NCBI GenBank assembly: GCA_015698045.1
Contig: BLAL01000162.1
Coordinates: 1,116,001-1,180,000, forward strand
Length of the DNA: 64,000 bases
Direction of reading: 5' to 3'
DNA from: Rhizophagus clarus
Taxonomy: Eukaryota; Glomeromycota; Glomeromycetes; Glomerales; Glomeraceae
Shown here: piece after piece, positions 35,669-51,936 of the stretch
Numbering within the stretch: position 1 is the first letter of the stretch
How the letters are laid out: every line of letters starts with the position of its first letter
The notes under the pieces: generated by a model
What the model was told of the DNA's origin: nothing
The model's database searches: none
What the model saw: only the letters and a program-made list of their open reading frames with translations
Position numbers and translations under genes: made by a program

Positions 35669-36977
35669 AATGGATCAAATCACAAGTAAGTCACGTGGAG
35701 AATAAAAAATTGATCACATGAATAATAGTTCACAAAAAGGAGTCGATTACTCTGCTTTTCATGTGATTCCGTAAATTTTTGATGTGGAAGGATAACAAAT
35801 TTGCCACCATTTGAACGTTTATGGTTCCAATGAGACCATTATAAATCCTATGATGATCAGGGTTTGTGAAACGAATAAGTATTGAGTGTAGATCATAACA
35901 ATGATAAATTTCAAACATTACACAGAAATCCAAACAAAATTAACTATTTCTGTTTTTTTTTTTTTTACGGTGAAATATATATATATACATATTTTTTAAA
36001 AAAGAAAAAAAAGAAGGAATTTAATTCAACAAGTAAAGAGCTAAAATGTTGAGTATTCGGTTGAAAAAGAAAAGTCGACAAGATACGACAATTATTTAGT
36101 TTTCGTTATTATGATAAGCCCAACAACGAAGGTAAAAGAGAGACCAGTATAATCTTCAAAAGAACCAAAAGTGAACCTATTAATGTAAAATTTTTTTGAC
36201 TAAAGTTTCAAACTAAACTATAAATATTCAATGAACAATAGTCATCGTCCTATACATCACATCATGTAACATGATCATAGCATAATATTAATAAAAACCT
36301 GCTTATGAACTTGTTCCAACTAAAGAAAATTAAAGCTCATCAACGGGTTCATTATCTGTTACGCGCTGATTTACAATTCGAAATTTAAGCTCATTTGAAT
36401 AAATCAAATAAATCAGATTATTGATTGGTTCTCAACTTAATTTTTTTTTTATAACGATATAAAATATGATGTAAAGTGATAAGTATATCGAACAATTGTC
36501 AGGGTTAATCATCTAAATCATTTAAATTGCATATTAAATAATAAATAATTTTTGATTGGTATATTTCATTAAAGTGTGAATTAATAACAATTGGTACAAA
36601 CAAAAGAAATAAAAATTATTTGTTTTGATCACATTATTAAAATTAAACTTAACATCGCTATTGTCATCATCGAGATGTTGTATCACCATACACTGCTTCT
36701 ATATTTAAGTTTTTTGATCCCCTCCTTTTTCCTATTTAATTTCTACTCATCAAGTGATCCTCCTCAGCAAACTATATATATAAAGTATATACCGGGTTGT
36801 CCACTTTCTAAACGAAAACTTTTTTTTTTTGCGAGACTTCCCATTTAAAGAAATCGAACTCCATATATTTTTATTTTTAATTCCCAAAAAAGAATCCATA
36901 ACTCTCACAATATTCCGCCACCTTCTTTGATATATATATATATATTTACTTATATATATATGTTACTTCAATAAAAG

Positions 36978-37016
<39 letters not shown>

Positions 37017-37560
37017 TTTTTTCTTTATATATATATCTTCCTTGAACATTACTTTTTGAAGAGGGTTTATATTACTTTTTTTTTCGATACCCTCTTTTTT
37101 TATTTGGGAGTGCTTTTTATAGTAAAATTGAGCTATTTTCTTTGTTTCAAAATTTAAAACTTCCTATTCTGTTTCACATTATTCGCGTCGCGCTAACGAA
37201 AAAAATTTTAAAATTAACCAAAAATATCCAAAAACGTAATTAATATATTATATAACGAATAGCATTTAACCTAAAGAACTCCCTTTTTAAAAAAAAGAAA
37301 ATTACGGACTTTAATATAAAAGTTTAGAAAGAACAACTAATTTCATACTTAATACAACCCTTTTTTGGTTTTTTAAATTATAAAATAAATATTTCGTCAT
37401 TCTATCACTCAACACTAATATAAAAGCAGTAATTCTATCCACTCACACTACAACTCCGAGTTTTTAACGCAGCTCTTTTTATATAAAAAAAAAACATTGT
37501 TCTTGAACTTTTTTACTATCACAGTAATATTTTTGTTCTTTTGAATACATTTTATAAATT
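35669..37560. other. intergenic and promoter region of the WD40 gene
   Basis: About 1.9 kb without supported coding sequence. Contains a long homopolymer pair (A-run then T-run, about 36978-37022), TATATATA tracts, and the presumed promoter and leader of the gene starting at 37561. Confidence 0.5.
36978..37022. repeat. poly(A)-poly(T) tract
   Basis: An uninterrupted run of about 34 A followed by about 10 T, roughly 540 bp upstream of the WD40 gene start. It can form a hairpin and would resist nucleosomes, so a promoter role is possible but unproven. Confidence 0.8.
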
Positions 37561-40500
37561 ATGTTTGCCCCGAGATCTTCAAGACCTGTTACTGTTGCTT
37601 CTTATCCTCCAAACAATCGTTTGAGACGTAAAAAGAAAGACGAAAATGCTGCTCCTGCTGTTAGTATCTTAAAAATATTCTCTGTTATATTTATTATTTT
37701 ATAGATCAAACATAATAAAATTAAAAAAATTATTTTTTAAAGATAAATATTTTGTTAATATTATGTAGATCGTAATTTTAATAGATTATAAAAATTAACA
37801 ATTTATATGTTTTTAACATTATAGATTGAATTGGAGAGAATTCTTGGTTTAACAGCATCAAAACCAACTTCAATGGCAACAGCACCTTCACTGGATCTCG
37901 TAGCCTATGCAGCTGGTTCTGTTGTGGTATTATATAATCATAAAAAAAATAAGCAAGTGGGTTTCTTACACGCGTCATCAACTGCTTCTCCATCACCTCT
38001 TTCAAATCAAGCAAATTCTGCTTCTTGGTCGAATGCTTTCCCAAATCGTCATACAATTACCGGAGATGCCTTAAATCCATTAGGTTCTTTGGGTTTAATA
38101 GACCCTTCTGTCGCTAATTCAAATAATGCTAGTAATTCTTTAAAGAAAACTCCTGTTAGTAATAAAGCAAAACCAATATCTTGCTTGGCATTTTCTCCTG
38201 ATGGTAATTTTCTGGCTGTTGGTGAGGTATAGTATCGTGTTAAAATAATATGCGACTGACGAACATTACACCGCATGATCTACATCGTTACACGAAGCTA
38301 ACTTTTCATTTATTTAGACTGGTCATCAACCACGTATCTTAATATGGGAAGTTCAATCAAGAACTCTTGTCAATGAATTGAAAGGTCACAAATATGGTGT
38401 ACTAGCGCTTCTTTTCTCACCAAATATGAAATATATCGTATCATTAGGTTTTCAAGTAAGTTCATCATTAAAAAGGATATTTAATATGTTAAACTTATTT
38501 ATTAACTTGTTTTTATTTTTTAGCATGATGGATATTTAAATGTATGGAATTGGAAAACGGGTGCAAAAGTCGCGTGTAATAAAATCACTACAAAAGTTCA
38601 CACTTTGGCTTTTAGTCGTAACGGGTCGTTTTTCGTGACGGCTGGTCTAAGGCACGTGAAATTTTGGTATTTTGATTCAAATGGTAATCTGCCAAAGAAA
38701 CCAGCTGTGAGTAATTTAACTTCTAATATAAACCTTTGTAAAATGATTGTATTATTTAGAAAAATATTGATTTTAAATTTTATTAGGGTCAATCCATACA
38801 AAAATCTGCTCAAGTATTAGATGGACGTTCTGGTATATTGGGAGATTTAAGAGAAAACAATTTTGTTGATGCAGTTTGTTGTCAAAAATCAGATCACACA
38901 TATTTTGTTACCTCCAATGGATTATTATGCATGTTTACGGAGGCCAGGATGATGGATAAATGGGTTAATTTACAGGTCCGTGATAATTTAATTTGCAACC
39001 AAAGTAATATCTTTTTTTTTTTATGCACAATATTTTAAGTGAAAATTAAATTTTTGACAAAGTAGGTCAAAGGCGCCTTGTCGATTGCCATTAGTGAACA
39101 ATATATTGTGTGCGCATGCACAAATGGAATAATAAGGTAAGTATTAAAAAGGAAAGATTATTTCTATTTAATATGAATATATTAGGACTTACTTTAATCT
39201 GATCACAGGTTATTTGAACCGATAACGTTAAAGTACGTAGGCACTTTACCGAAACCACATCCACTAGGAGTTGATTTAACTTTACAAACTGGACCCACGT
39301 ATAATGGTTCCGGTGATCCAAATCAAATATATCCTGATACAATTTCAGTCAAGTTGGACGCTGAAACTGGTAAACTCTCATGTATATATAGCGATCGGAG
39401 TTTTTTCATATGGGATATCAAAGACATAAAGAAAATAGGAAAATATCGAAGTTTTTTATACCATTGTGATACAATATGGGGTGTAGAGGTAAGTTTTACT
39501 TCATAAATTTAATAATTTTTCATAGATTACATCATGCAAATGGTAATTTACACCTTTACATGTATGCTGATACACACGTTCTGTATGGATTTATTGCACT
39601 AATATTTTTAAAGATAGTAATTGAAACAAATTCTGTCATTTTTTTTTCAGATGATCCCAGGTCACGATTCTACAGCCACTGCTGCTGCTTCATTGCCCGA
39701 AAATACGTTTGTAACGTATTCTGCTGATAGTACAATTAGATTTTGGAATTTGGATAATAATAGTCCTATTTCTGCTGGTGGAAATGAACATGGGTCCAGT
39801 AATATCAAAAGGAATATTTATAGCAAAGAATGTTTGAAGATCGTTTATGTTGAACCCGACGGAACTTATAAATCTAGCGCTATTATTGCTGCGAAAAGTG
39901 ATGATACCGGTATTATATCAAATATTTTGTGTATAAAAATGAATTTGATTTTGTATATTTATACATTTGTGTTAATAATTTAATATTTTAGAATCATCAG
40001 ATAGTAATACGGGAAATTCTGTTGCGCCGGTTGAGGCTGGTATTCGTACTTTGAGAATTAGCCCAGATGGTAAATTAATGGCATCTGGAGATCGTGGAGG
40101 AAATTTAAGGTATTAAAATTTAATTTTATGTGTTTATAAATCTCCTTATAGTATCGTTTAAAGAATAATTTTTATAATTTTTAGAGTACATGATCTTGAC
40201 ACCTTTAAAGAAATAACTTATCAAGAAGCACATGATGCAGAAATTTTAACTATTGAATTTACCAACGGTTGTTTGCCTGGTAAGTGAAAACAAAAAAAAA
40301 GTAAATTTACCACATAAGAGTTGTAGTAATAATTATTCTTTTAGATTCTCCATATTTAATTGCCACTGCGAGTCGTGACAGAATATTACATGTGTTTGAT
40401 ATTAACAATAATTTTCGATTAATACAAACATTGGATGATCATTCTTCTTCAATTACCGCCATAAAGTTTACTAATGATGGTGGAAGATTGATTAGTTGCG

Positions 40501-43500
40501 GCGCCGATAAAAGTATTATATTCAGAAGCCGACAAAATGTATGTGATTAATAACGAATAAAAATTGTCGAATTAAAAAATAAAAATAAAAATAAACAGTT
40601 TATTTTTTTTTTTTTTCTTATTAGAACGGCGGCTTTCCTTATTATGTGACGTATCATAATATATCAGGAAGATCTACAGTGTTTGACATGGATATTGATA
40701 TATCTAACAAATATATTGCTACTGTATCTGGAGAACGTCGATTAAATGTGTATCAAATTGATACAGGAAAGAATGTTCGTTCTTATAAATCTGACACACC
40801 CGAAGAAGTCAACGCTCAAGATCAAGGAAGTCTTATTAAGATTTCTTTGGATCCTGGAGGTGTACACGCAGTTACTGGTGGTTCTGACAAGAGCATTAGA
40901 CTCTTTGATTTTTCTAATGGTAATATATTGAATAAAGTGTTGGGACATTCAGAGTTAATTACAGGAGTTAAATTCACACCAGATTGTGAACGTGTGATAT
41001 CAACATCGGCAGATGGATGTATTTTTGTATGGAAAGTTTCTGATGAATTAGTGACTAAAATGAGACAAAAATTTTTGGATAGAAGCGGAGCAGGTCAATC
41101 GATGGAAAAAATTTCACCTCACCTTTCACCAACACAAACTCCACCATCATCTCAACCAAGAATGACTTTGCCAGCTCAGAAACCGCAATCACTTATGATG
41201 GATCTTCAAGCAAGTGATTGTCAAGAACCAGAATTTACAGTAAGAAAAGTACCTTTAAAAGCTAAAAAATCTCTCGGATCTCTTACACCAGCCGATCTTC
41301 AATCCGAGGAATCTTTGAAAAAGCCAAGAAGACCTGCATCATTTTCTATTGATAACACAGAAAAATTTAAATCTGCGCAGGCTACACCTCCAAGACCTGT
41401 ATCAGAAATTACTCCAATATCTCCAAGATCATCGGAGTTTTCAAATAGTCGTTTACCCCAACTTTCTTCACCAACATCCCGACCCGTGGTTACTATAGCT
41501 GGTGTAATAAATACACCACCAAATACTCCAACATCATCAAATCATGCAAAAAAAGAGTCATGGTTTGGGTTACCAAATTGGGCTAAAAAAAAGGGTTCTA
41601 AAGATAAAGAGGAAGAGAGAGAGAAATGTAAAGACTCGGTAGAAAACATGACTGCAAACAACACGTCAGATAACGGATTTCCTGTTCAAGATACTCGTAG
41701 TGCATTTAATTTCGAAAAGAAATTGCCTGCTATACCTGGTAAACCAATTTCTAAAGTTAAGTCACAAAGTAATTTACGCCAAAATTCAACTAAATCTGTG
41801 ACGAGAGTCAATTCAAACGATACGAATGACAATGAATTTAGTTCATTTTCTGATATGGATGAACCATTAATTCTATCGCCTCCTTTATCATCTAACCGAC
41901 CTCGGCCCACGATTGAAGACGATTTTGGTGATGGTGACGACGAAGATGATATTTCATCACCGAATGCAGGGGAAAATTCGTCAAATGATGATAATGAAGA
42001 TACCGAGACAATATATATTGAGTCGCAAGGAGAGGAAGAATTCGATGAATCTGTCAATGATGATGGTAATTCTTCTAATAGAAACCGCCGTAAAGGTAGT
42101 TTTGTTGGAAGTATTAAAGTTGTAGAATTAGACGATAGAGTAAAATCACCTTCAGGAAGCGACAAAGATATTGAAATCGAAGTTAGTTATGAAGGAGAAC
42201 AAGAAGAACAAGAAGAGCAAGAAGAACAAGAGGATGAGGAGGATGTAGAAAGTGGAGATGATGACAAAAAATTGGAAAAATATTTACAAACTCCTGTACA
42301 AAGTTGTTTTGGTGATAATATTAATGATCAAGTTTCTGAGGAAAATTCTGATCAAAAGTCAAGTGATGCAATTTCAAGAAAACGTCAAAGTTTTACAACG
42401 AAATTTTATTCTGGAAGTCATACAACTGCGAATGGTGGAAGAAATAGTTTGGTGGAAGCATTAACTAAAATGATGGGAAATCCTGAAGAAAATGAAGAAA
42501 TTGATGGAAAAGATGAAAAAGGCTCCAATAACGAAGATAAAGTTGAAAAAACTTTAGAAGTTTTAGAGGGAAAAGCTAATGAAATGGTTAGTAAAGAAGG
42601 TGAAACTAACGTTGAAGATGAACAACAGCAACCATCGTCATCACTGAATACCAGGTCTGTTACTAATAAAAACATTGATAAAAAGACGTTCTTGACTTCG
42701 CCCTCGACATTTACTAAACACGATAAGGTGGAACAAATGAAACAAGATAAAAATGAAAGTATTATTGAAAAAGGTTACGGTCTTGGCATTTCTGTTGATG
42801 ATAAAGTTGACGATAATAGTTCTGATACTGATGGTAATAATAATGTTTTTTTTTTTTACTCAATTCATTGTTTTTAGAATAATATGACTAAAAACTTCGT
42901 TTTTTCTTTATAGAAGCAATTACTCGTCATGGCACAAGTAATACAGTGACATCAGATACTGAAGATGGTATAATGAAGGATGTGATAATGTTGTCTGATT
43001 TGTTAGAGAAAGTGCTTACGACATATAATAAAGCATCGTCTAATAAAAAGAATGAAAACATCACCAAATTACTTTCAGAAAGTTTGAAAGGAATGATGGA
43101 AGATATCCAAAAAAGTATTGGTATTGAGGATAAAAAGCAACAACAACAATCGAAAGATAAGTCACATAAAATTCCAGGAATTGTTGAACCAATTAACAGT
43201 GGCCATACTGATCATGATGATGAAGGTGATTTAGAATCGAATGTTTCTTATACGACAGCATTAACGACAAATGGAGTACAATATTCTCCTATAATCAATA
43301 ATAATAATTCAAGTAAAGACTCATCAAATATGTTATCACCACGTCCTTCAAAATCAGAAAAACAACAAGAACAATTATCTGAAGAGAATACACAAAATCT
43401 ATTAGAAAAATATTCTGATTTATTGGTTAAAATGGTCGAAGAAAAAATATCAAAAATTGATACTCCTCCGCCATCAAATAGCATTCTTAATGGTAATACA

Positions 43501-43632
43501 CCATCAGTAACTTCATCTATCCTCTCTAATGGAACCAGCAGTACTTCTAATAGACCTACTAAAGGTAGAAGTTTCAGTGGTGTAATACCTGTGAGTATTG
43601 GCAGGTCCAAAACCTCGAAATCAACTAGATAA
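37561..43632 (+). CDS. MABP1/WDR62-like WD40 repeat scaffold protein
   Basis: Thirteen exons (37561-37659, 37825-38226, 38318-38455, 38524-38706, 38787-38975, 39066-39136, 39209-39488, 39651-39909, 39992-40109, 40185-40279, 40345-40538, 40625-42833, 42914-43632) encode 1651 residues. Roughly the first 750 form two WD40 propellers with the family's signature order: [21 protein letters not shown] [59 protein letters not shown]...[60 protein letters not shown]. The rest is disordered, Ser/Pro- and Asp/Glu-rich. Two C-terminal helices ([16 protein letters not shown] and [20 protein letters not shown]) may form coiled coils. Animal relatives scaffold JNK signalling and, for WDR62, act at spindle poles; the fungal role is unknown. 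The acidic tail is mostly in one 2.2-kb exon. Confidence 0.92.
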
Positions 43633-44089
43633 TTATAAAACAATTATAAAACAATTAAAATTAATATATTTATAAATACATTTATTATATATTTATTGCA
43701 TATATCATAGATTAGAACTGGGTGAAAATGAGATTTCTATTAGTATTAAATATTTTATAATTATAATATAAATATTTTTTATTCGTACATTTTAATATTT
43801 AATATTTAATATGAACAAGTGTTTAAATATGATGTAAAAAACGCTTAACATTTATTTTTAATTTATTATTGATAGCATACAATTTGTAAAAAAAATTTTT
43901 TTGGTATATCGAATCATATAATAAATAATTCTCCGAAAAGTTTCTTATTATAGAAAATGTAAATCTCACTATCTAGCTCGTTATGAAAGTCATTGTTAAC
44001 CTAATTTGACTTGGCTGATATTCCGCTTATTGATATCAACGAGTATTCTAAAAACGTACAGTAAAATAGTTATACCATCAATTTTAACT
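43633..44089. other. 3' region of the WD40 gene
   Basis: AT-rich sequence with TAATATTTAATATTTAATAT repeats (43790-43812). No further coding sequence. Confidence 0.5.
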
Positions 44090-44765
44090 AAATTAAACAA
44101 GTGGTGCTGTACCAACTAAATCGGTTTCATCGCAAAGACCCTAAGAAAATGAAAAATAAACAAAATTAGTCATACATTCTAACATATTAAATATTCGTGT
44201 AAAAATTGTCCCTGATGACCGTCACTATGCAAAAAGAGAATTCTTACTATCTTTTCAAGAACGTATTGCAGCCTTTAAAACATAGGAGTTCTATCTCGTT
44301 TGACAAGCCTCAAACGCCTATTACTTCCTCAAGCAAGATACCAATTAATTTAATTGAAGTTTGTAACCTTAGGAAAAGATTAGAATCCGCACAAATTCAA
44401 GTTCACTATTTTTCCTAAAAATGAAGTTCCAATTTGACTTATGCTATAGTCATAATATTTAATCTGAAACTTTAATTCATGTATTCCAGGAATTTTTGTT
44501 ATAGAAGCCCCCCATTCAATATCAGAATTATCAGAATTATTTATTAAAATATCCAGTTTATCATTCACTCTTTCGCGTTCTTTTTATTGTAATAACTCCT
44601 GGTTCTCATAGAACAATTCAATTTAGTACTAATTTTTAAATGAATTTTTTTGTTTTCTAAAGACAATATAAACTTTAGCAAATACTTTTAAAATCATTTT
44701 ACTAAATCTTGTGCCTTCACCTTTTATGAATAAACTTTCTGCTATTGCTTTTAGTCTAGATATCA
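44090..44765 (-). pseudogene. SDR pseudogene 2
   Basis: The minus strand keeps, in the same order as the intact SDR at 33-34 kb, remnants of exon 1 (RFSKMILKVFAKVYI), exon 2 (KERERVNDKLDILINNS), exon 3 (DNA matching the catalytic Tyr-Lys region, AACGAGATAGAACTCC... to TTTAAAGGCTGC) and exon 5 (DETDLVGTAPL, equivalent to NEEDIAGTALY). Frameshifts and stops are frequent and the Rossmann glycines are lost. Exon order including intron positions suggests a DNA-level duplication, not retrocopying. Confidence 0.7.
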
Positions 44766-45162
44766 CCAATGAAAACGCGAGATATTTTTTTAAGTTTTAA
44801 TCAACCAATCACCATTCAAAATAAGAAAAAAATTGATACGTTGAGCGTTTTTTGACTAGAATTAGAAATTTATAAATTAAAATAAAATATCAAATTTAGC
44901 GAAATTATATATATATGGAAAAAAGATAATCGTTAGTCTGAACATCTCGAATTCTTTTTTTACTTTTCTAATTCTAGGAATGACCGTTTAACATCATTTG
45001 ATTGCAATTGCAATTCACGAGCATCATTCAAAATTTGGCGTCAAGAAATATATCCTAAAAAATATTTGTTAGTAAGATGAGATGAGGTTAAGCAAAAATG
45101 CATCCCGTCGATCATTAATAAAATTCTAAAGTTTCTTGGTCGTTAGCATCTTTTGTGAACAA
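44766..45162. promoter_or_regulatory. upstream region of the CaMKK-like kinase gene
   Basis: About 400 bp between SDR pseudogene 2 and the kinase start. Contains the near-palindrome ATTGCAATTGCAATT (about 45001-45015) and a TATATATA stretch near 44910. Promoter role inferred from position. Confidence 0.4.
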
Positions 45163-47973
<2,811 letters not shown>

Positions 47974-48249
47974 ATTAATTTACTTAGGGTGTTATTAAAA
48001 AAAAAAAAAAAAAAAAAATTCCATTTTTATTTTTATTTTATTTTAATAAAAACATTTTTTTCAACTCGGCCAATCTGCATTAGAATTTTTGATTACTCTG
48101 GAATATCCTTTATTTTTTTACCAGACAAACTTTGTTATTCTGAAATTTGAAAAATATTAGATTGCACAACCTTCTCAAAAGAATACATTTTTATTATATA
48201 AAAATCTAAAATGAATAATTTGATTAAATAAATTCTATTTTAATATACA
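47974..48249. terminator. convergent 3' intergenic region
   Basis: 276 bp between the stop codons of the kinase (plus) and PDI (minus) genes. It includes a poly(A) run (about 47998-48018) followed by T-rich sequence and AATAAA-like words on both strands, fitting overlapping polyadenylation regions. Confidence 0.4.
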
Positions 48250-49980
48250 CTACAAATCTTGATGAGTTATTGATTTATTTTTATGGAAATTCGTCAATAT
48301 GTTTTTTCTGATTGTGAAATCATCGAGTTTACTAGCTGAAATTGTACCAGATTTAATAATTTTGTCTAATCTAGCAATTTCATTATCGATATAATCTTTC
48401 TTATCCTTAATTTTTTCCATAACTTTAACATAATATTGGGCAAATCTAAAAAAAATTTTAAAGATGTCAATAAAATTGAAAAAATAAATATAAAAAAAAA
48501 AAAAAATTTTTTACAAACTTTGAATCCGATTTTTCCGCAGCGGCTTTTGTTTCTGCAATAATTAGATCAACTTCTTTCGGAGTGTGTGAATTTGTAAATT
48601 TGACTACCAAAGCATCTAATTCAGGTATCCTACCAGCCTATATACATAATAAAACAGATCAGATCTAAATAATTCTAATAGATGATTTTTATAAACCAAA
48701 TTTTTATAATTGTTATTACCTCCTCGGATAATCCTCCACCAACAAGACGATGCGTCCCACAATTTTTGTTTAAGAAATCAATAAAATCTTGTTCTGTTCT
48801 TGAACCTTGATAATCAATTGTTGTCTTATTTTCCCCCTTTGGGAAAAACTTAATGGTTGGAAATCCACGAACATCATACCTTTTAGCGACAGCTTCATTT
48901 TTTGTAGCATCCATATTGGCAACGATACACTAATGAAATGATTGAAACATGAGTCGATAGTAAGTTAAAACTGTGTAATTACGTTAAAAATCATAGTAGT
49001 ACATACAGCAGATTCTTGAGCATAATCTTGAGCGACCTTTTCGTAAGTTGGAGCTGTTGATAAATTTTATTTGATTTTAGTACATTTAATAACATCACAC
49101 TATAAGAATCAAAATTTCTTACCAAGATTTTTACAATGTCCACACCAAGGAGCATAAAATTCGACCTTGAATAATATAAAAAAAAGAAAAATACGCGTTT
49201 GATATCTTATATTTATATAACACAACTAGCATAAACCTAAACAATTCGATAAAAGGTAAAAAATACCAATGCATTCTTTTCAGGATTCAAAGCAACTTCA
49301 TCAAAATTTTTAGAAGTAAGTTCCATAACTGAGGACACGGGTTTCTTAACCCTAGATTTCACTCCTAATTATATCAAATATCTCGTAAAAAAATATTTTT
49401 TTCATATATACTATAAAACAAAGATCAAACAAAGATCAAATAAATTACCGCCTTTTTCTTCAACAAAAGAGATTAAACTATCCAAATCGCGTCCTTTATC
49501 GTATTCATCAGGATTATTTGCTTCACCTTTATTGAACCACTTCAAAGTGGGAAATCCACTAATTCCGAAGCGACTTCCTAAATCCTTGTGATTATCTAAA
49601 CGGAGAAACAATATTCGTGTTAAATTTAAAAAATTAGAAAGAATAACAATAGTAACACTATATATTACCTGCATCAACTTTTGCAATGATTACTTGATTT
49701 TTAGCATGTGAAAATGAATCAGCGAGTTGTTCATAAATCTAAAGGCTCAAAAGATTAGAATCAGGGAATTAAAGTTTAGATAATTCAAATATGTTCTTCA
49801 ACTTACGGGAGCCAAATTCTTACAGTGACCGCACCATGGAGCAAAAAATTCCACAAGTGCAAATTTATCTTTACCGATTACTTCATCGAAATTACTTGGA
49901 GTTAGTTCTAAAACGTTGCTTTCGCTTGCAAAACTGCCAACGATAAGCAATAAGAGAATAGTCAAAAATGATAATTTCAT
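48250..49980 (-). CDS. protein disulfide isomerase, two thioredoxin domains plus ERp29-like C-terminus (ERp38/TigA type)
   Basis: Nine exons (49980-49807, 49738-49669, 49595-49449, 49364-49267, 49165-49123, 49053-49007, 48929-48720, 48637-48519, 48445-48250) give 367 residues, normal for this family. An N-terminal signal peptide ([19 protein letters not shown]) is followed by two thioredoxin domains, each with the active site [12 protein letters not shown], cis-proline segments GFPTLKWF and GFPTIKFF, and an alpha-helical ERp29c-type domain. The enzyme forms and rearranges disulfides of secretory proteins in the ER lumen. The protein ends THQDL. HQDL is not a canonical HDEL/KDEL signal but is similar, so retrieval is plausible. 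In both domains an intron lies close after the CGHC motif, consistent with internal duplication. Confidence 0.93.
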
Positions 49981-50864
49981 TTCTGAAAGAATTAAAAAGT
50001 TAAAGAAACGTAGAGTTGAGGGTTACCAAATGACTAGAGTATCGAAATGGAAACCGCGATATTTAAATACGTGGCAACATCTTATTTTTTCTTGTATATG
50101 AGTATCATTATATATTATTGGTTTGATTAAATGCATCCATATTAAAATAGTAATAATATATTAACCATATTAATCGTATGTACAAATATAACGTGTAGTT
50201 GCTAGATTGCTAGATTTAAATAGGTAGATGCATTAATAATACACTTTAATTAATAAAAAAAAAAAATTTTTTCATTAACCCAAAAGAAACTATTATACTT
50301 TAAATAAAATGCAAGCTTGGCAAAATACTTTTGATAAAAATTTGTATATATTAATTGCCAAGATATAGAATAAAACCAATTAAATATCGAAGCTAACCAT
50401 AATCTTAAAACAATAAACAACCAATGAACCAATAGTGATTTATTCGTGATCTACATATAATTTTGGATAGGTTTTTTTATTATTATGCAAAATAAATACA
50501 ATAACTTGGCATCTGTTAGACCTAAAGAGATGAAATTATATCATTAGATGCGTCTTGATGAGACAAATTTAATAAGCTAAATTTCATCCTTTCATAATCA
50601 CTAGATAACATGTTATCTTTTAAAAATGTTACTTTTAAAATTTTAATAGATTTTTAACAAAAGGATAGCCAAATGGTTAATTTTACTTCCCATATACTAT
50701 ACAAATTGCAAACTTTTGCAGTTGACTCACGGATCACGTAAGTAAATCAATAGCAATAATAGAATTAATATATTTAATTATTATGTCCATTAACTCTGTT
50801 ACATTCTGTTAATAAAAATTAAATTTTTATTTACAAATTGAAATATAAATTAATCTTTTTCAAA
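49981..50864. other. intergenic region between PDI and eIF3c
   Basis: Upstream of PDI and downstream of eIF3c, both on the minus strand. No gene supported; short frames here lack motifs. Confidence 0.5.
50068..50075. promoter_or_regulatory. candidate UPR/bZIP element upstream of PDI
   Basis: TACGTGGC lies about 90 bp upstream of the PDI start codon. It contains the ACGTGGC core of unfolded-protein-response elements bound by Hac1/XBP1-type factors. A single short match in an AT-rich promoter; suggestive because ER chaperone genes are usual targets. Confidence 0.35.
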
Positions 50865-51903
50865 TTATGATCGATACCGATTTTGTTGTATCCTTCCACG
50901 TACACTATTACCCAAACCATTATTAAAATTGTTTCGACTTCTTTGTTGTTGTCCATCTCTTTTTTGATACATGGTTCTTTTTTCAGTGTTTTGTTGATTT
51001 GTTTGACCTATTTAAGGAATAAGAAGTCTCATTGTTAATTATGAAAAATTAAAACTTCACTTTTACCAAATAAACATCATTATACCTTTTTGTCTTTGTT
51101 GATCTCTTTGATTTTGTCCAACAGCTTGTTTTTGTTCCAAAGTTCTTTCATTAGCTTCAACGAATGAAGTAGCCTTTTCAGCAAACATTAAAGCCAATTG
51201 TTGAACTTTAGTAAGTTCAACACGATGTAATACAACAACATTATTAATTTGATCCAATGAAGCTGCCAATTCTTCATTCCAAATCATTTTTGATACAATG
51301 GACGTAACTGTATTTACTGGCAATGAAAACATCGTTGATAACTGCTCAAGTCCCAATGTTGTGTAATATGATGAATATGTAAATAAATAAGTTCGAAGTC
51401 CTTCTTCTTGAATTTTTCTACCTAGCATATCCTTAATTTTTTGTGTTTCAGGCATTAAATCCCAAATCTTTATTGCACTAATAAGCTCTTGACATTTTTG
51501 CCATTCACCAGCTGCGAGTGCTTTAGCTGCTCCCATAATATGATCTCTTGTATTTTCAGGTGGACCTGTTAAAATTAAATATATAAAAGTTAGATATTGT
51601 GCGAAATTAATAAACTATAATAAATATTTACCGCTAAAAACTTGTCTTTCGTTGTAATCCAACATTCTTCTAAATGGTTTGCTGATAACTTTTTTACGAG
51701 CCTCAGGATTTGATCCAGCAGCTGCCATAGCAGGAATTTCCAATAACATAGAACATGTTAAGTATGCACATTCAAGCAATTCTAAATTGATATGCATATG
51801 GAATGGTAATTGACGTTGACGATCTAATTTTTCTTGTTCAGGTGGTAGTTGTGAATATTTTTGTAATTGTAAACCCTATTTAATTTTTTAACAATTAATT
51901 CAA

Positions 51904-51936
<33 letters not shown>

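Noticed and set aside
36591..36848. 85-residue open frame upstream of the WD40 gene
   Set aside because: AT-rich, no motif and no homologous pattern; treated as promoter-region noise.
41686..42165. Long minus-strand open frame opposite the WD40 gene
   Set aside because: It is the antisense shadow of the Ser/Asp/Glu-rich exon, which lacks stops on the other strand because of codon bias.
50655..50735. tRNA-like start (GGATAGCCAAATGGTTAA)
   Set aside because: No T-arm GGTTCRA or complementary acceptor end could be found at the right distance; not supported as a tRNA.
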